DNA of 64,000 bases from Ovis canadensis (GCF_042477335.2 NC_091251.1:86195501-86259500), one strand, 5' to 3'. Numbered from the stretch's first letter, positions 1 through 11,647 are shown. Notes: a model not told the origin generated them from the sequence alone. Numbers and translations are program-made.

Positions 1-57
1 ATAATCAACAAAAGAGTCTGAAATGAAGTACTTGGATGCAACCTCAAAAATAACAGA

Positions 58-342
58 ATGATCTCGGTTCATTTCCAAGGCAAACTGTTCAATATCACAG
101 TAATTCAAGTCTATGCCCCTACCACTGATGCTGAAGAAGCTGAAGTTGATCAGTTCTATGAAGATCTAGAAGACCTCCTAGAACTAACACCAAAAAAAGA
201 TGTTCTATTCATCATTGGGGATTGGAATGCAAACATAGGAAGTCAAGAGATACCTGGAGTAACAGGCAAGTTTGGCCTGAGAGAACAAAATGAAGCAGGA
301 CAAAGGCTAACTGATTCTGCCAAGAGAATGTACTGGTCATAG
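58..342 (+). pseudogene. Bov-B endonuclease fragment
   Basis: This 94-codon open stretch encodes part of an AP-endonuclease-like domain. QVYAPT near residue 17 and IIGDWNANIG near residues 51-60 match the catalytic-domain style of RTE elements. The upstream catalytic residues lie outside the window, and the frame closes at the stop at 340-342, although Bov-B sequence continues downstream. It is a broken piece of the surrounding element. Confidence 0.8.
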
Positions 343-744
343 CAAATACCCTTTTTCAACAACACCAGAGACAAATTCACACATGAGCATCACCAAATGG
401 TTAATACTGAAATTCAATTGATTACATTCTTATAGCTAAAGATGGAGAAGCTTTATACAGTCAGCAAAAACATGACCTAAAGCTGACTGTGGCTCTGATC
501 ATCAGCATCTCATAGCAAAATATGGGCTTAAACTAAAGAAAGCAGGGAAAACCACTAGACCAGCCAGGTATGACATAATTCAAATCCCCTATGAATTTGC
601 AGTTGAAGTAATGAATAGATCCAAGGGGTTAGAACTTGTAAGCAGCATGCCTGAAGAACTACGGATGGAAGTTTGTAATAATTTACAGAAGGCAGCAAAT
701 AAAACCATCCTGAAGAAAAAGAAAAGAAGGCAAAGTGGTTCTCT

Positions 745-938
745 AAAAGGGAAAGTCGCTCAGTCGTCTCCGACTCTTTGCAATCCCATGGACCATACAG
801 TCCATGGAATTCTCCAGGCCACAATACTGGAGTGGGTAGCCTTTCCCTTCTCCAGTGGATCTTCCCGACATAGGAATCAAACCAGGGTCTCCTGCATTAC
901 AGGCAGATTCTTTACCAACTGAGCTATCAGGGAAGCCC
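745..938 (-). mobile_element. Bov-tA SINE
   Basis: Antisense Bov-tA: the Bov-A part (GTCGCTCAGTCGTCTCCGAC) is at the left and the tRNA-like head (reverse complement of GGGCTTCCCTGATAGCTCAG) at the right. It sits inside Bov-B, whose sequence resumes at about 946. Confidence 0.88.
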
Positions 939-1721
939 TTCCCTCTGAGGAGGCTTACATATAGCTAAAGAAAGAAGAGAAGCAAAAAGCAAGGGAGAAA
1001 GAGAGAGGTATATCCAACTAAATGCAGATTTCCAAAGAACAGCATAGAGAGACAAGAAGGCCTTCTTCAATGAACAGTGTATAAAACTAGAAGAAAACAA
1101 CAGAAGGGAAAAGACTAGAGATCTCTTCAGGAAAATGGGTGATATCAAGGGAACATTTTACCCAAAGATGCGCACAATAAAGGACATAAATGGTAGAGAC
1201 CTAGTAGATGCTGAAGAGATCAAGAAGAGATGGAGAGAATACATGGAAGAATTGTACAAAAGAACTGCGCAAAAAAGATCTTAATTAACCAGATTACTAT
1301 GATGGTGTGGTCAGCCACCAGAGCCAGATTCTGCAGAGTGAAATCAAGTGGGCCTTAGGAAGGACTGCTGTTAATAAAGCTAGCGGATGTGATGGAATGC
1401 CAGTAGAACTATTCAAAACCCTAAAGGATGCTGCCATCTAGATGTTGCATTCAATATGTCAGCAGATCTGGAAGATCCAGCAGTGGCCACAGGACTGGGA
1501 GCTTAGTACTACCAATTCCCTAGAAGGGTAGTACTAAAGAATGTGCTAACTATCAGACAATTGCACTCATCTCCCATGCTACTAAGGCAATGCTTAAAAT
1601 CTTGCATGCTAGGCTTCAGCATTATAAGAACCAAGAACTTCTAGATGTCCAAGCTGGGTTTAGAGAGGAACAGCAACCAGAGATCAAACTGCCAACAGTC
1701 ACTGGATCATAGAGAAAGCTA

Positions 1722-1993
1722 CTCCTACTGCTAAGTCACTTCAGTTGTGTCCGAATCTGTGCGACCCCATAGATGGCAGCCCACCAGGCTCCCCCGTCCC
1801 TGGGATTCTCCAGGCAAGAACACTGGAGTGGGTTGCCATTTCCTTCTCCAATGCAGGAAAGTGAAAAGTGAAAGTGAAGTCGCTCAGTCGTGTCTGACCC
1901 TCAGCAAACTCATGGACTGCAGCCTTCCAGGCTTCTCCATCCATGGGATTTTCCAGGCAAGAGTACTGGAGTGGGTTGCCATTGCCTTCTCTG
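1722..1993 (-). mobile_element. BovA2 SINE with 13-bp target-site duplication
   Basis: Antisense BovA2 with two Bov-A monomers joined by the typical GAAAGTGAAAAGTGAAAGTG linker (about 1858-1878). The flanks carry a perfect duplication ATAGAGAAAGCTA at 1709-1721 and 1994-2006, which defines the insertion into the host Bov-B. Confidence 0.93.
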
Positions 1994-2470
1994 ATAGAGA
2001 AAGCTAGGGAATTCCAAAAAATATCTACTTCTGCTTCATTTACTATAGTAAAGCCTTTGTGTGGATCACAACAAACTGGAAAATTCTTAAAGAGATGGGA
2101 ATACCAGACCATCTTACCTGTCTCCTGAGAAACCTGTATGTGGGTAAAGAAGCAACAGTTAGAATCCTGTATGGAACAACTGATTGGTTCAAGATTGAGA
2201 AAGGTGTACAACAGGGCTGTCTGCTGTCACCGTTTTTTTATTCTATATGCTGAGGCCATTGTGAGAAATGCCAGTATGAGTGAGTTACAAGCTAGAATCA
2301 AGATAAGGTGGGAGAAACATCAACAGCCTCAGATATGCAGATGATACCACTTTAATGGCAGAAAGCAAGGAACTTAACAGCCTCTTGATGACAGTGAAGG
2401 AGGAGAATGTAAGAGCTGACTTAAAACTAAATATTAAAAAAACTAAGATCGTGGCATCCGACCCCATTCA

Positions 2471-3733
2471 GTTCAGTTCAGTTGATTTCAGTCGCTCAGT
2501 TGTGTCCGACTCTCTGTGACCCCATGAACTGCAGCATGCCAGGCCTCCCTGTCCATCACCAACTCCAGGAGTTCACTCAGATTCATGTCCATTGAGTCAG
2601 TGATGCCATCCAACCATCTCATCCTCAGTCGTCCCCTTCTCCTCCTGCCCCCAATCCCTCCAAGCATCAGAGTCTTTTCCAATGAGCCAACTCTTCACAT
2701 GAGGTGGCCAAAGTACTAGAGTTTCAGCTTTAGCATCAGTCCTTCCAAAGAACGTCCAGGACTGATCTCCTTTAGGATGGACTGGTTGGATCTCCTTGCA
2801 GTCCAACATCACAGTTCAAAAGCATCAATTCTTCAACGCTCAGCTTTCTTCACAGTCCAACTCTCACATCCATACATGACCACAGGAAAAACCATAGCCT
2901 TGACTAGATGGACCTTTATTGGCAAAGTAATGTCTCTGCTTTTTAATATGCTGTCTAGGTTGGTCATAAATTTCCTTCCCAGGAGTAAGTGTCTTTTTAA
3001 TTTCATGGCTGCAATCACCATCTACAGTGATTTTGGAGCTCAAAAAAATAAAGTCTGACACTGTTTCCACTGTTTCCCCATCTATTTCCCATGAAGTGAT
3101 GGGACCAGATGCCATGATCTTAGTTTTCTGAATGTTGAGCTTTAAGTCAACTTTTTCACTCTCCTCTTTCACTTTCATCAAGAGTCTCTTTAGTTCCTCT
3201 TCACTTTCTGCCATAAGGGTGGTGTCATCTGCATATCTGAGGTTACTGATATTTCTCCTGGCAATCTTGATTCTAGCTGTGTTTCTTCCAGTCCAGCGTT
3301 TCTCATGATGTACTCTGCATAGAAGTTAAATAAGCAGGGTGACAATATACAGCCCTGACATACTTCTTTTCCTGTTTGGAACTAGTCTGTTGTTCCATGT
3401 CCAGTTCTCACTGTTGCTTCCTGACCTGCACATAGGTTTCTCAAGAGGCAGGTCAGGTGGTCTGGTATTCCCATCTCTTTCAGAATTTTCCACAGTTGAT
3501 TGTGATCCACACAGTCAAAGGCTTTGGTATAGTCAATAAAGCAGAAATAGATGTTTTTCTGGAACTCTCTTGCTTTTTTCCATGATCTAGTGGATGCTGG
3601 CAATTTGATCTCTGGTTCCTCTGCCTTTTCTAAAAGCAGCTTGAACATCTGGAAGTTCATGGTTCACATTTTGCTGAAGCCTGGCTTGGAGAATTTTGAG
3701 CATTACTTTACTAGCGTGTGAGATGGCCACATT
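2471..3733 (-). mobile_element. Bov-B LINE, antisense, 5'-truncated, nested
   Basis: Starts with the antisense 3' tail (repeated TTCAG units) and runs back through reverse-transcriptase sequence. A minus-strand frame at 3382-3660 has the FIDYTKAFD motif. The host Bov-B reads into it at about 2465 and resumes at about 3734. A short ATTCA at 2466-2470 and 3734-3738 may be the target-site duplication. Frames are broken at 2597-3214. Confidence 0.87.
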
Positions 3734-4294
3734 ATTCATGGCAAATAGAAGGGGGAAAGGTGGAAGCAGTGACAGATTTCCTCTTCTCTGGCTCTAAAAT
3801 CACTGCGGATGGTGACTGTAGCCATGAAATCAGAAGGTGTTTGTCTTGGCAGGAAAGCTATGACAAACCCCACAGTGTGTTGAAAAGCAGAGACATAACT
3901 CTGCTGACAAAGGTCCATGTAGTCAAGAAGACTCTGGTCTTCCCAGTGGTCATGCACAGCTGTCAGAGCTGAACTATAAACAAGGCAGAGCACTGAAGAA
4001 TTGATGCCTTTGAACTGTGGTACTGGAGAAGATGCCTGAGAGTCTCTTGGACAAAAAGGAGATCACACCAGTCAATTTTAAGGGAAATCAACCCTAAATA
4101 CTTGTTGGAAGGACTGATACTGAAACTGAAACTTCAGTATTTTGGTCATCTAAGGCGAGGGGCTGACTTATCGGAAAAGTCCCTGATGCTGGGAAAGACT
4201 GAAGACAGCAGGAGAAGAGGGCATCAGAGGATGAGATGGCTGGATGGCATCTGCAATGCAATGGACATGAACTTGGGCAAACTTTGGGAAATGG

Positions 4295-4870
4295 TATCAC
4301 TGCAGATGGTGACTGCAGCCATGAAATTAAAAGACGCTTACTCCTTGGAAGAAAAGTTATGACCGACCTAGATAGCATATTCAAAAGCAGAGACATTACT
4401 TTGCTGACTAAGATCCGTCTAGTCAAGGCTATGGTTTTTCCTGTGGCCATGTATGCATGTGAGAGTTGGACTGTGAAGAAGGCAGAGCACTGAAGAATTG
4501 ATGCTTTTGAACTGTGGTGTTGGAGAAGACTCTTGAGAGTCCCTTGGACTGCAAGGAGGTCCAAGAAGTCCATTCTGAAGGAGATCAGCCCTGCGATTTC
4601 TTTGGAAGGAATGATGCTAAAGCTGAAACTCCAGTACTTTGGCCACCTCATGCAAAGGGTTGACTCATTGGGAAAAACTCTGATGCTGGGAGGGACTGGG
4701 GGCAGAAGGAGAAGGGGACGACAGAGAATGAGATGGCTGGATGGCATCACTGACTCGATGGACATGAATCTGAGTGAACTCCTGGAGTTGGTGATGGACA
4801 GGGAGGCCTGGCGTGCTGTGATTCATGGGGTCACAAAGAGTCGGACACGACTGAGCGACTGAACTGAACT
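4295..4870 (+). mobile_element. Bov-B 3' fragment nested in Bov-B, same strand
   Basis: At 4295 the sequence jumps back to an internal Bov-B position (ATCACTGCAGATGGTGACTG) that the host copy already passed at about 3800. It then runs to a complete 3' end (GACTGAACTGAACTGA, ending near 4872). The host copy resumes at once with its own last 70 bases, so this is an insertion and not a simple tandem duplication. No clear target-site duplication is visible. Confidence 0.8.
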
Positions 4871-4944
4871 GAAGGAACAGGGAGGCCTGGCATGCTACAG
4901 TCCATGGGGTCACAAAGAGTCAGACACAACTGGGCAACTGAACA

Positions 4945-5110
4945 ACAGCATATACCCAGAAGTGGGATTGCTGGATCATATGGACCATATTTAGTGTTTT
5001 AAGGAACAAGTTATCTTTTAAACAAATAGCCCCATTCTCATGGACTCTCCTGCAATATGTTAAGAGACAGTATATTGCCTTCCCTCTAATAAAATTGAAA
5101 ATAACAATCC
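4945..5110 (-). mobile_element. Old L1 3' region
   Basis: TATACCCAGAAGTGGGATTG is the reverse complement of the standard L1 ORF2 / 3' end phrase. The sequence then decays into AT-rich DNA, so the right edge is uncertain. Confidence 0.6.
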
Positions 5111-5663
5111 ATGCTCCTCTATAACAATTAAAGTGTGTTTAAACTTTTTACTTAAAATGCATCAGTTACAATGATGGCAAGTGTAAATGCTTCCATTTCC
5201 TCCCATTCTCAATTAATAATCTGTTCTTCACTTTTAATACCACCCCCCATCAGGGTCACTAGGTCAGAAGATTCATGACGGAAGGATCTTTCTGTTTTGT
5301 CCAGCACTGTGCCTCAAGTAGTTACTTAAGGCTGCCAGTGGCTGGCATTGAATAAACAGGCAAAAAATGGATAAATGAATGAGTATATGAGTAAAAGACC
5401 ATGCTTCTGGTTATAGTTTAAAAGATTGAACTTAACCCCAGAAGTGGGTGTTGTCACTGATGAGAAAGAATAGTTTAGCACTTCTTGTTCCAACAAGCAG
5501 GAAGTAGAACACAGATGGCAAAGAAACACTCAATGACGTGAATTTTGCCAGAACGATGATAACATCCCTAGGATGAATTCAGACTAAATCTCTGCTGGTA
5601 ACATAGGATCATATTAATGACGAGGATTTGGGGAGCTCAGAAAACCCTTGGTAGTCTAATAAA
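5111..5663. other. No gene recognised
   Basis: AT-rich DNA without a convincing reading frame or a repeat I can name. The 67-codon minus-strand frame at 5326-5529 has no recognisable motif. Confidence 0.5.
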
Positions 5664-5873
5664 ATTAGTGAAAGTGTTAGCCGCTATGTCCTACTCTTTG
5701 CAACCCTACAGACTATAGCCCACCAGGCTCCTCTGTCCATGGAATTCTCCAGGCAAGAATACTGGAGTGGGTAGTCATTCCCTTCTCCAGCGGATCTTTC
5801 TGATCCAGGGATCAAACCCGGATCTCCTACATTGTAGGGAGATTCTTTACCATCTGAGCAAACAGGGAAGCCC
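5664..5873 (-). mobile_element. Bov-tA SINE
   Basis: Antisense Bov-tA with the tRNA head at the right end. Flanks share an imperfect duplication (CCCTTGGTAGTCTAATAAA about 5645-5663; CCCTTGGAATACTAATAAA about 5871-5889). Confidence 0.87.
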
Positions 5874-5889
5874 TTGGAATACTAATAAA

Positions 5890-6598
5890 GTCCTGCCAAA
5901 TTGACAGGATAGTGCTTTAGGTAGGAAAAGCCGAGAGAGGGCGCTAATAGTGTAGTGCAGTGTAGGTAATAGTGTATTTTCCCTTCTCTTCTGCCAGACA
6001 GCAGGAGCCCTGGGTAGAGAGCATCAGAAGCAAAAGCATTGTCACCCCAAATGGAAGAATCCGTGATGACCAGTTTGCTGTGCATTAGGCTGACTGATGC
6101 CCTCTGTTGGGGACAGGGGTGTAGAAGCAAAGAGTGTTAAACACACTGAGGGTAGTTATTGTCACATGGAGAAAGCAAGCTTTTACTGTGAAAGGCTGCT
6201 GTCCATACATCTTTGGACTTTATATATCTTATGAAAGGAGAAGTGGGATTACACTGTATCAAAGAAAATTAAATTTAGACTTTAAAAATTATGTGAATTT
6301 ATAAAGGATATCTGCACTAGAACAAATTGCTTGGTAGAATCTATGCTCTGTGCATATCTGAAGAATGAATGAACTAGCTCTTTTCCAAATTTCATAGCTC
6401 TTCTCATTGTCAAATGAAGAGATGGAATTCAAGAGAAAATTATCTTCTAATAGGCACATCTCCCCAAAGAGAGGAAAGACAGAGTTAAGTTGTTTAGTGA
6501 CTATATGAAATTTTTTCCCATTCTCTTAGTTCAGAATTTAAATTCACACTAGCAAATCAATAAAGAGTGGGACCTTTGATAAACTGCTCTGTAGAAGG
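5890..6598. other. No gene recognised
   Basis: Unique-looking AT-rich sequence. The only longer frame (5882-6130, minus) lacks motifs and coding character. Confidence 0.5.
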
Positions 6599-6599
6599 G

Positions 6600-6715
6600 T
6601 CAGCATGGTTTAATGGAAAATATGCTAAACTTGGGTCAAAAGACTGAAGTTCTGATATTGGTATTGGTTTGACAATTTTAGCCTTTTAGAATATAATCGC
6701 CCCCTTGTCTACACT
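6600..6715 (+). repeat. MIR-like SINE fragment
   Basis: AGCATGGTTTAATGGAAAAT followed by a diverged tRNA-type region fits the 5' part of a MIR-class element. It is old, and only the pattern is recognisable. Confidence 0.45.
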
Positions 6716-6719
6716 GCCA

Positions 6720-6941
6720 ACTGTTGCTGCTGCTGCTATTTAGTCACTAAGTCGTGTCTGACTCTTTGTGACCCCATGAACTACAGCCCACCAGGCTTCT
6801 CTGTCCATGGAATTTCCTAGGTAAGAATACTAGAGTGAGTTGCTATTTCCTCTTCCAGGGGACCTTCCCAACACAGGGATCCAATCTGCGTCTCCTGCTT
6901 GGCAGGCAGATTCTTTACCACTGAGCAACCTGGGAAGCTCC
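6720..6941 (-). mobile_element. Bov-tA SINE
   Basis: Antisense Bov-tA beginning after (GCT)n and ending at the tRNA head near 6940. A 9-bp duplication ACACTGCCA flanks it at 6711-6719 and 6942-6950. Confidence 0.9.
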
Positions 6942-7029
6942 ACACTGCCATTTATATCATTTGCTGTTCACTTTGTGTCAAGCAACACTGAATGGTTCAT
7001 AATTTTCTGAAGCTATAATACAGTCATTC

Positions 7030-7445
7030 ATGCTTCCTCTGCTTGAATACCTTCCTCTCTTCATTTACTTGCAAACTTCCTAAAGTTCCTGTCCCTGGTT
7101 AAATGCCACTCCTCTGACTTTCCTCCTGAAACTCCTACATGTCCATTGACCCTTATCTGCACCTCTGCTGTGACAATTATACTATAATCAGTAATTTGCA
7201 CCCCTGTCTCCCCATTAGACACATCCCCTATGCCACACCTTGTACTTTTCTGACCATAAAGTTAATATATTTTTATCATATAAATTTAAACAAAGTGTAG
7301 AAACAGAAAAGGCCTCTCAAAACCCACTCCCAAAGATAGCTCTTACTGACCTAGAGCAGGAACCATGCTATCTTTCTATCTTTGAGTTTACAGAACATAA
7401 CAGTGCCTGGCACATAACTCTCACTAAGTACAGTTGAATATCTCC
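7030..7445 (+). repeat. L2 LINE fragment (probable)
   Basis: The order of phrases fits the 3' end of L2: a CT-rich stretch, then GTGCCTGGCACATAA and a TACAGTTGAATATC-type tail. It is strongly diverged. The plus-strand frame at 7240-7437 is incidental. Confidence 0.5.
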
Positions 7446-7635
7446 ATAAAATGAAGATGGCATAACTGACTACACCAGCCAATAGAGTGATGGAATCACA
7501 CAGGATAATAAATGTGAAAGTTCTGTGAACACTGAAAAACACCATGGAAGCAACAAATTTGTGTGATCAGTGATGAACGGTCGTGGGCCTCATTTTATCT
7601 GACTTCTACTACCTGACAAACTCAGTTCCACTGAT
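7446..7635. other. No gene recognised
   Basis: Short unique-looking stretch between L2 and MIR with no motif seen. Confidence 0.45.
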
Positions 7636-7639
7636 GACA

Positions 7640-7922
7640 ATGATGATGATGACAACTAACATTTATCAAGGACTTTTCATGTCCCAAGCACTCTGCTACA
7701 TGCTTCAATTGTATCAACTCATTAAATTTTAGAACAACCGAAAAAGTAAAGGCTATTAATTGCTCCATTTTTTTTTTTTTTCAGATGAGGAAGCCAAGAC
7801 ACAGAGAGATTATGTGACTTGTCCCTCAAACCACAGAAGCAACAACTAATACAGCCAGGACTTAACCCCAGGCAATCTGACATCTGAGTCCACACTGTTA
7901 ACCACATAGATCACATTACAGC
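7640..7922 (-). repeat. MIR SINE
   Basis: Antisense MIR, nearly complete: CTAACATTTATCAAGGACTT, then a CAGATGAGGAAGCCAAGACA core and the tRNA-like end (CTGTTAACCACATAGATCA). A poly-T run has expanded at 7769-7782. Confidence 0.8.
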
Positions 7923-8390
7923 CTCCTACCTACAATCCTGAGAATGTCAGCAGGTCAGAACAGAAGCCAGCTACTTCCCGTTCTTAATCTTGGAACCAAA
8001 AGTAACTTTACTTCTGCGAATCTCTGTTTTCTCCTGTGTCCTCTGTTTCCTCTTGGGATTAATGGTTGCTATTGCACAAAGTTGCCTGGAGGATTCTTCC
8101 TAAAACTGCTTCAGAGAGCATAGGTCTCTCTGAAGGGTCGGGGATCAGACCTAGATCCTAGAGCAAGTGGTTGATTGTATCAAAACAGGTGTGGCAGGAA
8201 AGAGAAGCAAAGGGACCACACTGCTGCAGGGAATAAGTACTCCGAATCTAGGAGGAGCTAAAGATCTATTGTTGGCTACATATGTGTGGTCCTGATGATG
8301 CCAAGGACACAGCACTCAAAGTTGCAACTTATCAAAGACTCCATGCCAAGTGAGCAGGCTTGGTGAAGAGGAGAGAGCATTCACAAAACG
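7923..8390. other. No gene recognised
   Basis: Unique-looking sequence with no frame or repeat I can support. Confidence 0.5.
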
Positions 8391-8394
8391 CACC

Positions 8395-8530
8395 CCTTTT
8401 TTTTCTTTTTCTTTTATTTGTCCACTCTGCTCAGCAGGTGGGATCATAGTTCGCCAATCAGGGATCAAACTCGTGCCCCCTGCAGTGGAAGCTCGGAGTC
8501 TTAACCACCAGACTGCCAGGGAAATCCCAA
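8395..8530 (-). mobile_element. CHR-type tRNA SINE
   Basis: A T-rich tail (8396-8419) at the left and an antisense tRNA-Glu-like head (ACCAGACTGCCAGGGAAATC) at the right. This is the SINE class shared by ruminants, hippos and whales. Confidence 0.75.
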
Positions 8531-8925
8531 GACTCACTTCTTAATAATTCAGTTCTTTGGCTTTGGCCAATACAAATGGTAGCGGCAGTTAATAGTACAG
8601 TTAGAAATGTAAACTGTAATCTATATGTAACAGCTGAGGTGTGTGAGCAAACTACAAAGGAAACAGAGAGAGCCCCGTACTGGCAGGCGCTTACAGTTGG
8701 TGCTTGGATCCAAAATAGCCTTCAGGGCTCACAAAACTCAATCCAAATTTAAAAGGAGTTGCCAGGTGGAGTGTGGCAGCTCTATCCAGCCAGGTGACAG
8801 TAAAATCATGCCAGGTCCAGTGCACTGTGAGACTCATAGCCACTGAAGGTCTCCAAGGAGAGAATACTGGGTTAAACCTCCTTTTAGGAGCTCATTCAAC
8901 ACCTGAGCCAAACTACATTATTTGC
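8531..8925. other. No gene recognised
   Basis: Moderate-GC unique-looking sequence. The frames at 8643-8846 and 8773-8970 overlap in different phases and show no domain. Confidence 0.45.
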
Positions 8926-8927
8926 AA

Positions 8928-9197
8928 AGCCCTGAAGGAAACGGCAACCCACTCCACTGTTCTTGCCTAGAGAATCCTAAGGACAGGGGAGCCTGGTGGG
9001 CTGCCGTCTATGGGGTCGCACAGAGTCAGATGCGACTGAAGTGACTTAGCATGCATGCATTGGAGAGGGAAATGGCAACCCACTCCAGTATTCTTGCCTG
9101 GAGAATCCCAGGGACGGAGGAGCCTGGTGGGCTACCGTCTATGGGGTCGCACAGAGTTGCACACGACTGAAGCGACTTAGCAGCAGCAGCAGCAGCA
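8928..9197 (+). mobile_element. BovA2 SINE
   Basis: Sense-orientation BovA2: two Bov-A monomers (8930-9045 and about 9060-9180), ending in a (GCA)n tail at 9179-9197. Confidence 0.9.
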
Positions 9198-9824
9198 AGG
9201 AAATATGTAGCCTTTGTTCCTGCCAAGAGAAGAGAAATCTAAGCACAGAGAGGAACTTTATAAATACAGTCTAGTTTAATCAATGAGGAGGCTATAGGAA
9301 TTAAAAAAACAAACACAGAATGACTAAGGCTAAATGAGCAGGGCATTGTCCCTAAGCTAGGGACTAAAGACAGAGGGTAGAAAACTAACCAACCTGCTAT
9401 TAACTAGAAAAGGAAAGCTAAGCACTAACCGCTAAGTTTCTACGAAATAATCTTGCAAATGCTCTGAATGTCAGAGAAGAGCATGAGCCTTAGAATGAAG
9501 AGCTTCTGAATATGCACAATTGCAGGGTGAATCAACAGTGAGGCCCTGATTTTCTCCAGAAAATATCAAGGGATATTTCTCCAGAAGAGAAATGAACAAT
9601 TTCAGCTATTATATCATGTTATTGAGTCCAGAAAAGAGGCTCAGGGAAACACAACCCTCAGACTAAAGCAGTGAAAAATCAAGACAGAAGGTGTGATGAA
9701 CCATCTGCAGAGGTAGCTCACCCCTTGAAATATTTTGTGAATGCATTTGCATAGAATCTCAGAAAGCCCCTAGTCCAATGCTCATGACTAAAATTAACCA
9801 TGAATTTTATGCCTCTGCGCCTGT
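9198..9824. other. No gene recognised
   Basis: AT-rich, no motif, no long frame. Confidence 0.5.
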
Positions 9825-10125
9825 GCACATGTTATTCCTTCTGCCTGATTTATCTTCCTTGCTGTTCTCTCCCCGATCTCCAGTCTATCGGGTAAACTAT
9901 TTTTCTTTCCAAACACAGTCCAGGCATCATCTTTTCTTAACCTGTGCCTGAGAAAAGAATGAATCACACTCTCCTCCCGCCTACTTGTTCACTCTGTACA
10001 TTTATTATTTTTATTAGAGACCCTGGCTCATCTAGCACAGTGCAAGCCCTATAAGGACGAGACCAAATCTCTTCCTCCAGCATCATCTGCCACAGTGTCC
10101 AGTTCAATAGGCATTCATCTTAACT
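9825..10125 (+). repeat. L2 LINE 3' end (probable)
   Basis: CCTTCTGCCTGATTTATCTT, then a CTAGCACAGTGCAAGCCCTA-type phrase and CAATAGGCATTCAT follow the L2 3' layout. Diverged. Confidence 0.5.
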
Positions 10126-10261
10126 CATCAGGTGAGTCAGCCAGGAGAGGGGAGGAGGGGTGTGTCTCCTCTAAGAGTGGTGCATCAGGGTCTTTAGGCA
10201 GCAGCGGCAGGGAGTGGGGAGGGGTTTGCAGGATTAGCATAGTAATACCGTAATAAATTTG

Positions 10262-10476
10262 AAAGTGCAATTGAAAGTCTCTCAGTCGTGTCTGAGTCTT
10301 TTCGACCCCTTGGCCTGGGGCCTGCCAGGCTCCTCTGTCCATGGAATTCTCCAAGCAAGAATACTGGAGTGGGTAGCCGTTCCCTTCTCTGGGGGATCTT
10401 CCCAACCCAGGGATCAAACCCAGGTCTGCTGAATTGCAGGCAGATTCTTTAATGTCTGAGCCACCAGGAAAGCTTT
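10262..10476 (-). mobile_element. Bov-tA SINE
   Basis: Antisense Bov-tA with GAAAGTCTCTCAGTCGTGTC at the left and the tRNA head (GAGCCACCAGGAAAGC) at the right. Confidence 0.87.
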
Positions 10477-10818
10477 AGGGGCAATAATAAGTTTAGGGGC
10501 AGTATTGGAATCCACATGAGCCATGAGATTTTTATGTTTATTGAGAGAGGATTCCAATTGTTTCTGTTTTGTTTTGAATGAGAAAAAGTGATTTAGTACG
10601 GAGACAAATGTGTAAACTGAAATGTCAACCTGCTATAAAAGTATTGAGAAAAAAAAGATTAAGAACCGGTATAAAGCAAAGGAATGATTACCTCCCCAGG
10701 TGGGGATCAGAAAGTTTCAGAGAGGAGAAATGATTGATCTGGGGCTTAAGAACAAATACAAGTTTGCCAAATAAACCCCCAGGCAGGTAGAACAACCTTA
10801 CCATATCATGGAAATAGT
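10477..10818. other. No gene recognised
   Basis: AT-rich gap between SINE and Bov-B tail. No motif seen. Confidence 0.5.
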
Positions 10819-11145
10819 TTTACTGTTGTTCAGTCACTCAGTCCCCTTAGACTCTATAACCCCATGGACTGCAGCACGCCAAACTCCTCTGTCCTCCACT
10901 ATTTCTGGGAGTTTCCTCAGATTCATATCCATTGAGTTGGTGATGCTATCTAATCATCTCACCCTCTGTTGCCCACATCTTCTCTTGCCGTCAGTCTTCC
11001 TCAGCATCAGGGTGTTTTCCAGTGAGTCAGCTCTTCACATCCGGTGGCCAAAGTACTGGAGCTTCAGCTTCAGCATCAGTCCTTTCAGTGAATATTCAGG
11101 GTTGCTTTCCTTTAAGATTGACTGGTTTGATCTCCTTGCAGTCTA
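10819..11145 (-). mobile_element. Bov-B 3' end fragment
   Basis: Antisense 3' terminal Bov-B (GTTCAGTCACTCAGTCCCCT to TGGTTTGATCTCCTTGCAGT). The plus-strand frame at 10808-11197 is an antisense shadow of it. Only about 325 bp of the element is present. Confidence 0.85.
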
Positions 11146-11159
11146 TAACATTATAAATA

Positions 11160-11290
11160 TTAGTTTGCACTCACTCTATTCTCAGACACTGCCTTAAAAG
11201 CTTTGACATATGTCAGTTCATGTAATGTTTTGAACAATCTTGAGAAGTTTATACAGCGTTATCAGGTTCCACTGCTTATAACAGAGACCT
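11160..11290 (-). repeat. MIR-like fragment
   Basis: CAGACACTGCCTTAAAAGCT followed by CATGTAATGTTTTGAACAAT resembles antisense MIR. Weak. Confidence 0.35.
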
Positions 11291-11514
11291 AAAATAACAG
11301 TGGCTTATATGATAGTTTAATAGGTCCTTTCTCCATAAAATCTCAGGGTCCCAGGTTTCTTTTAGCCAACTACTCTAGGCCTTCATCCTCCTGGTCCAAG
11401 ATGTTGGCTAGAGCTCCAGCCATCACACCACATTCCAGATGGCAGAAGGGAGCAAAGGAACTCAACTGTCATTTTGTGGAAATTCTACATATGTTTCATT
11501 AACCCAATTTAGTC
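11291..11514. other. No gene recognised
   Basis: Short unique-looking stretch. Confidence 0.4.
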
Positions 11515-11634
11515 TTTTTTTCTGGCCATGCCACACATGGCTTGTGGGATCTCAGTTCCCTCACCAGGGATTGAACCTGGACCACAGTAGTGAAAGCCTG
11601 GAATCTTAACCACCAGCCCACCAGGGAACTCCCA
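11515..11634 (-). mobile_element. CHR-type tRNA SINE
   Basis: TTTTTTTCTGGCCATGCCAC at the left and an antisense tRNA head (CACCAGGGAACTCCC) at the right. Confidence 0.75.
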
Positions 11635-11647
11635 ACCCAAACTAGTG

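Larger units (their letters stand above)
1..4944 (+). mobile_element. Bov-B (RTE) LINE, old, 5' cut by window edge, multiply interrupted
   Basis: Bov-B is a non-LTR retrotransposon encoding an AP-type endonuclease and a reverse transcriptase. The frame at 58-342 is endonuclease-like, with the IIGDWNANIG motif. Reverse-transcriptase segments follow at about 1270-1710, 2007-2465 and 3734-4294, and the last 70 bases of the 3' end are at 4871-4944, ending in the family's tail type (CAACTGAACAACA). Many stops and small indels show the copy is dead. It is broken by Bov-tA (745-938), BovA2 (1722-1993), antisense Bov-B (2471-3733) and sense Bov-B (4295-4870). Rejoining of the flanks across each insert supports one original element. 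Confidence 0.88.
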
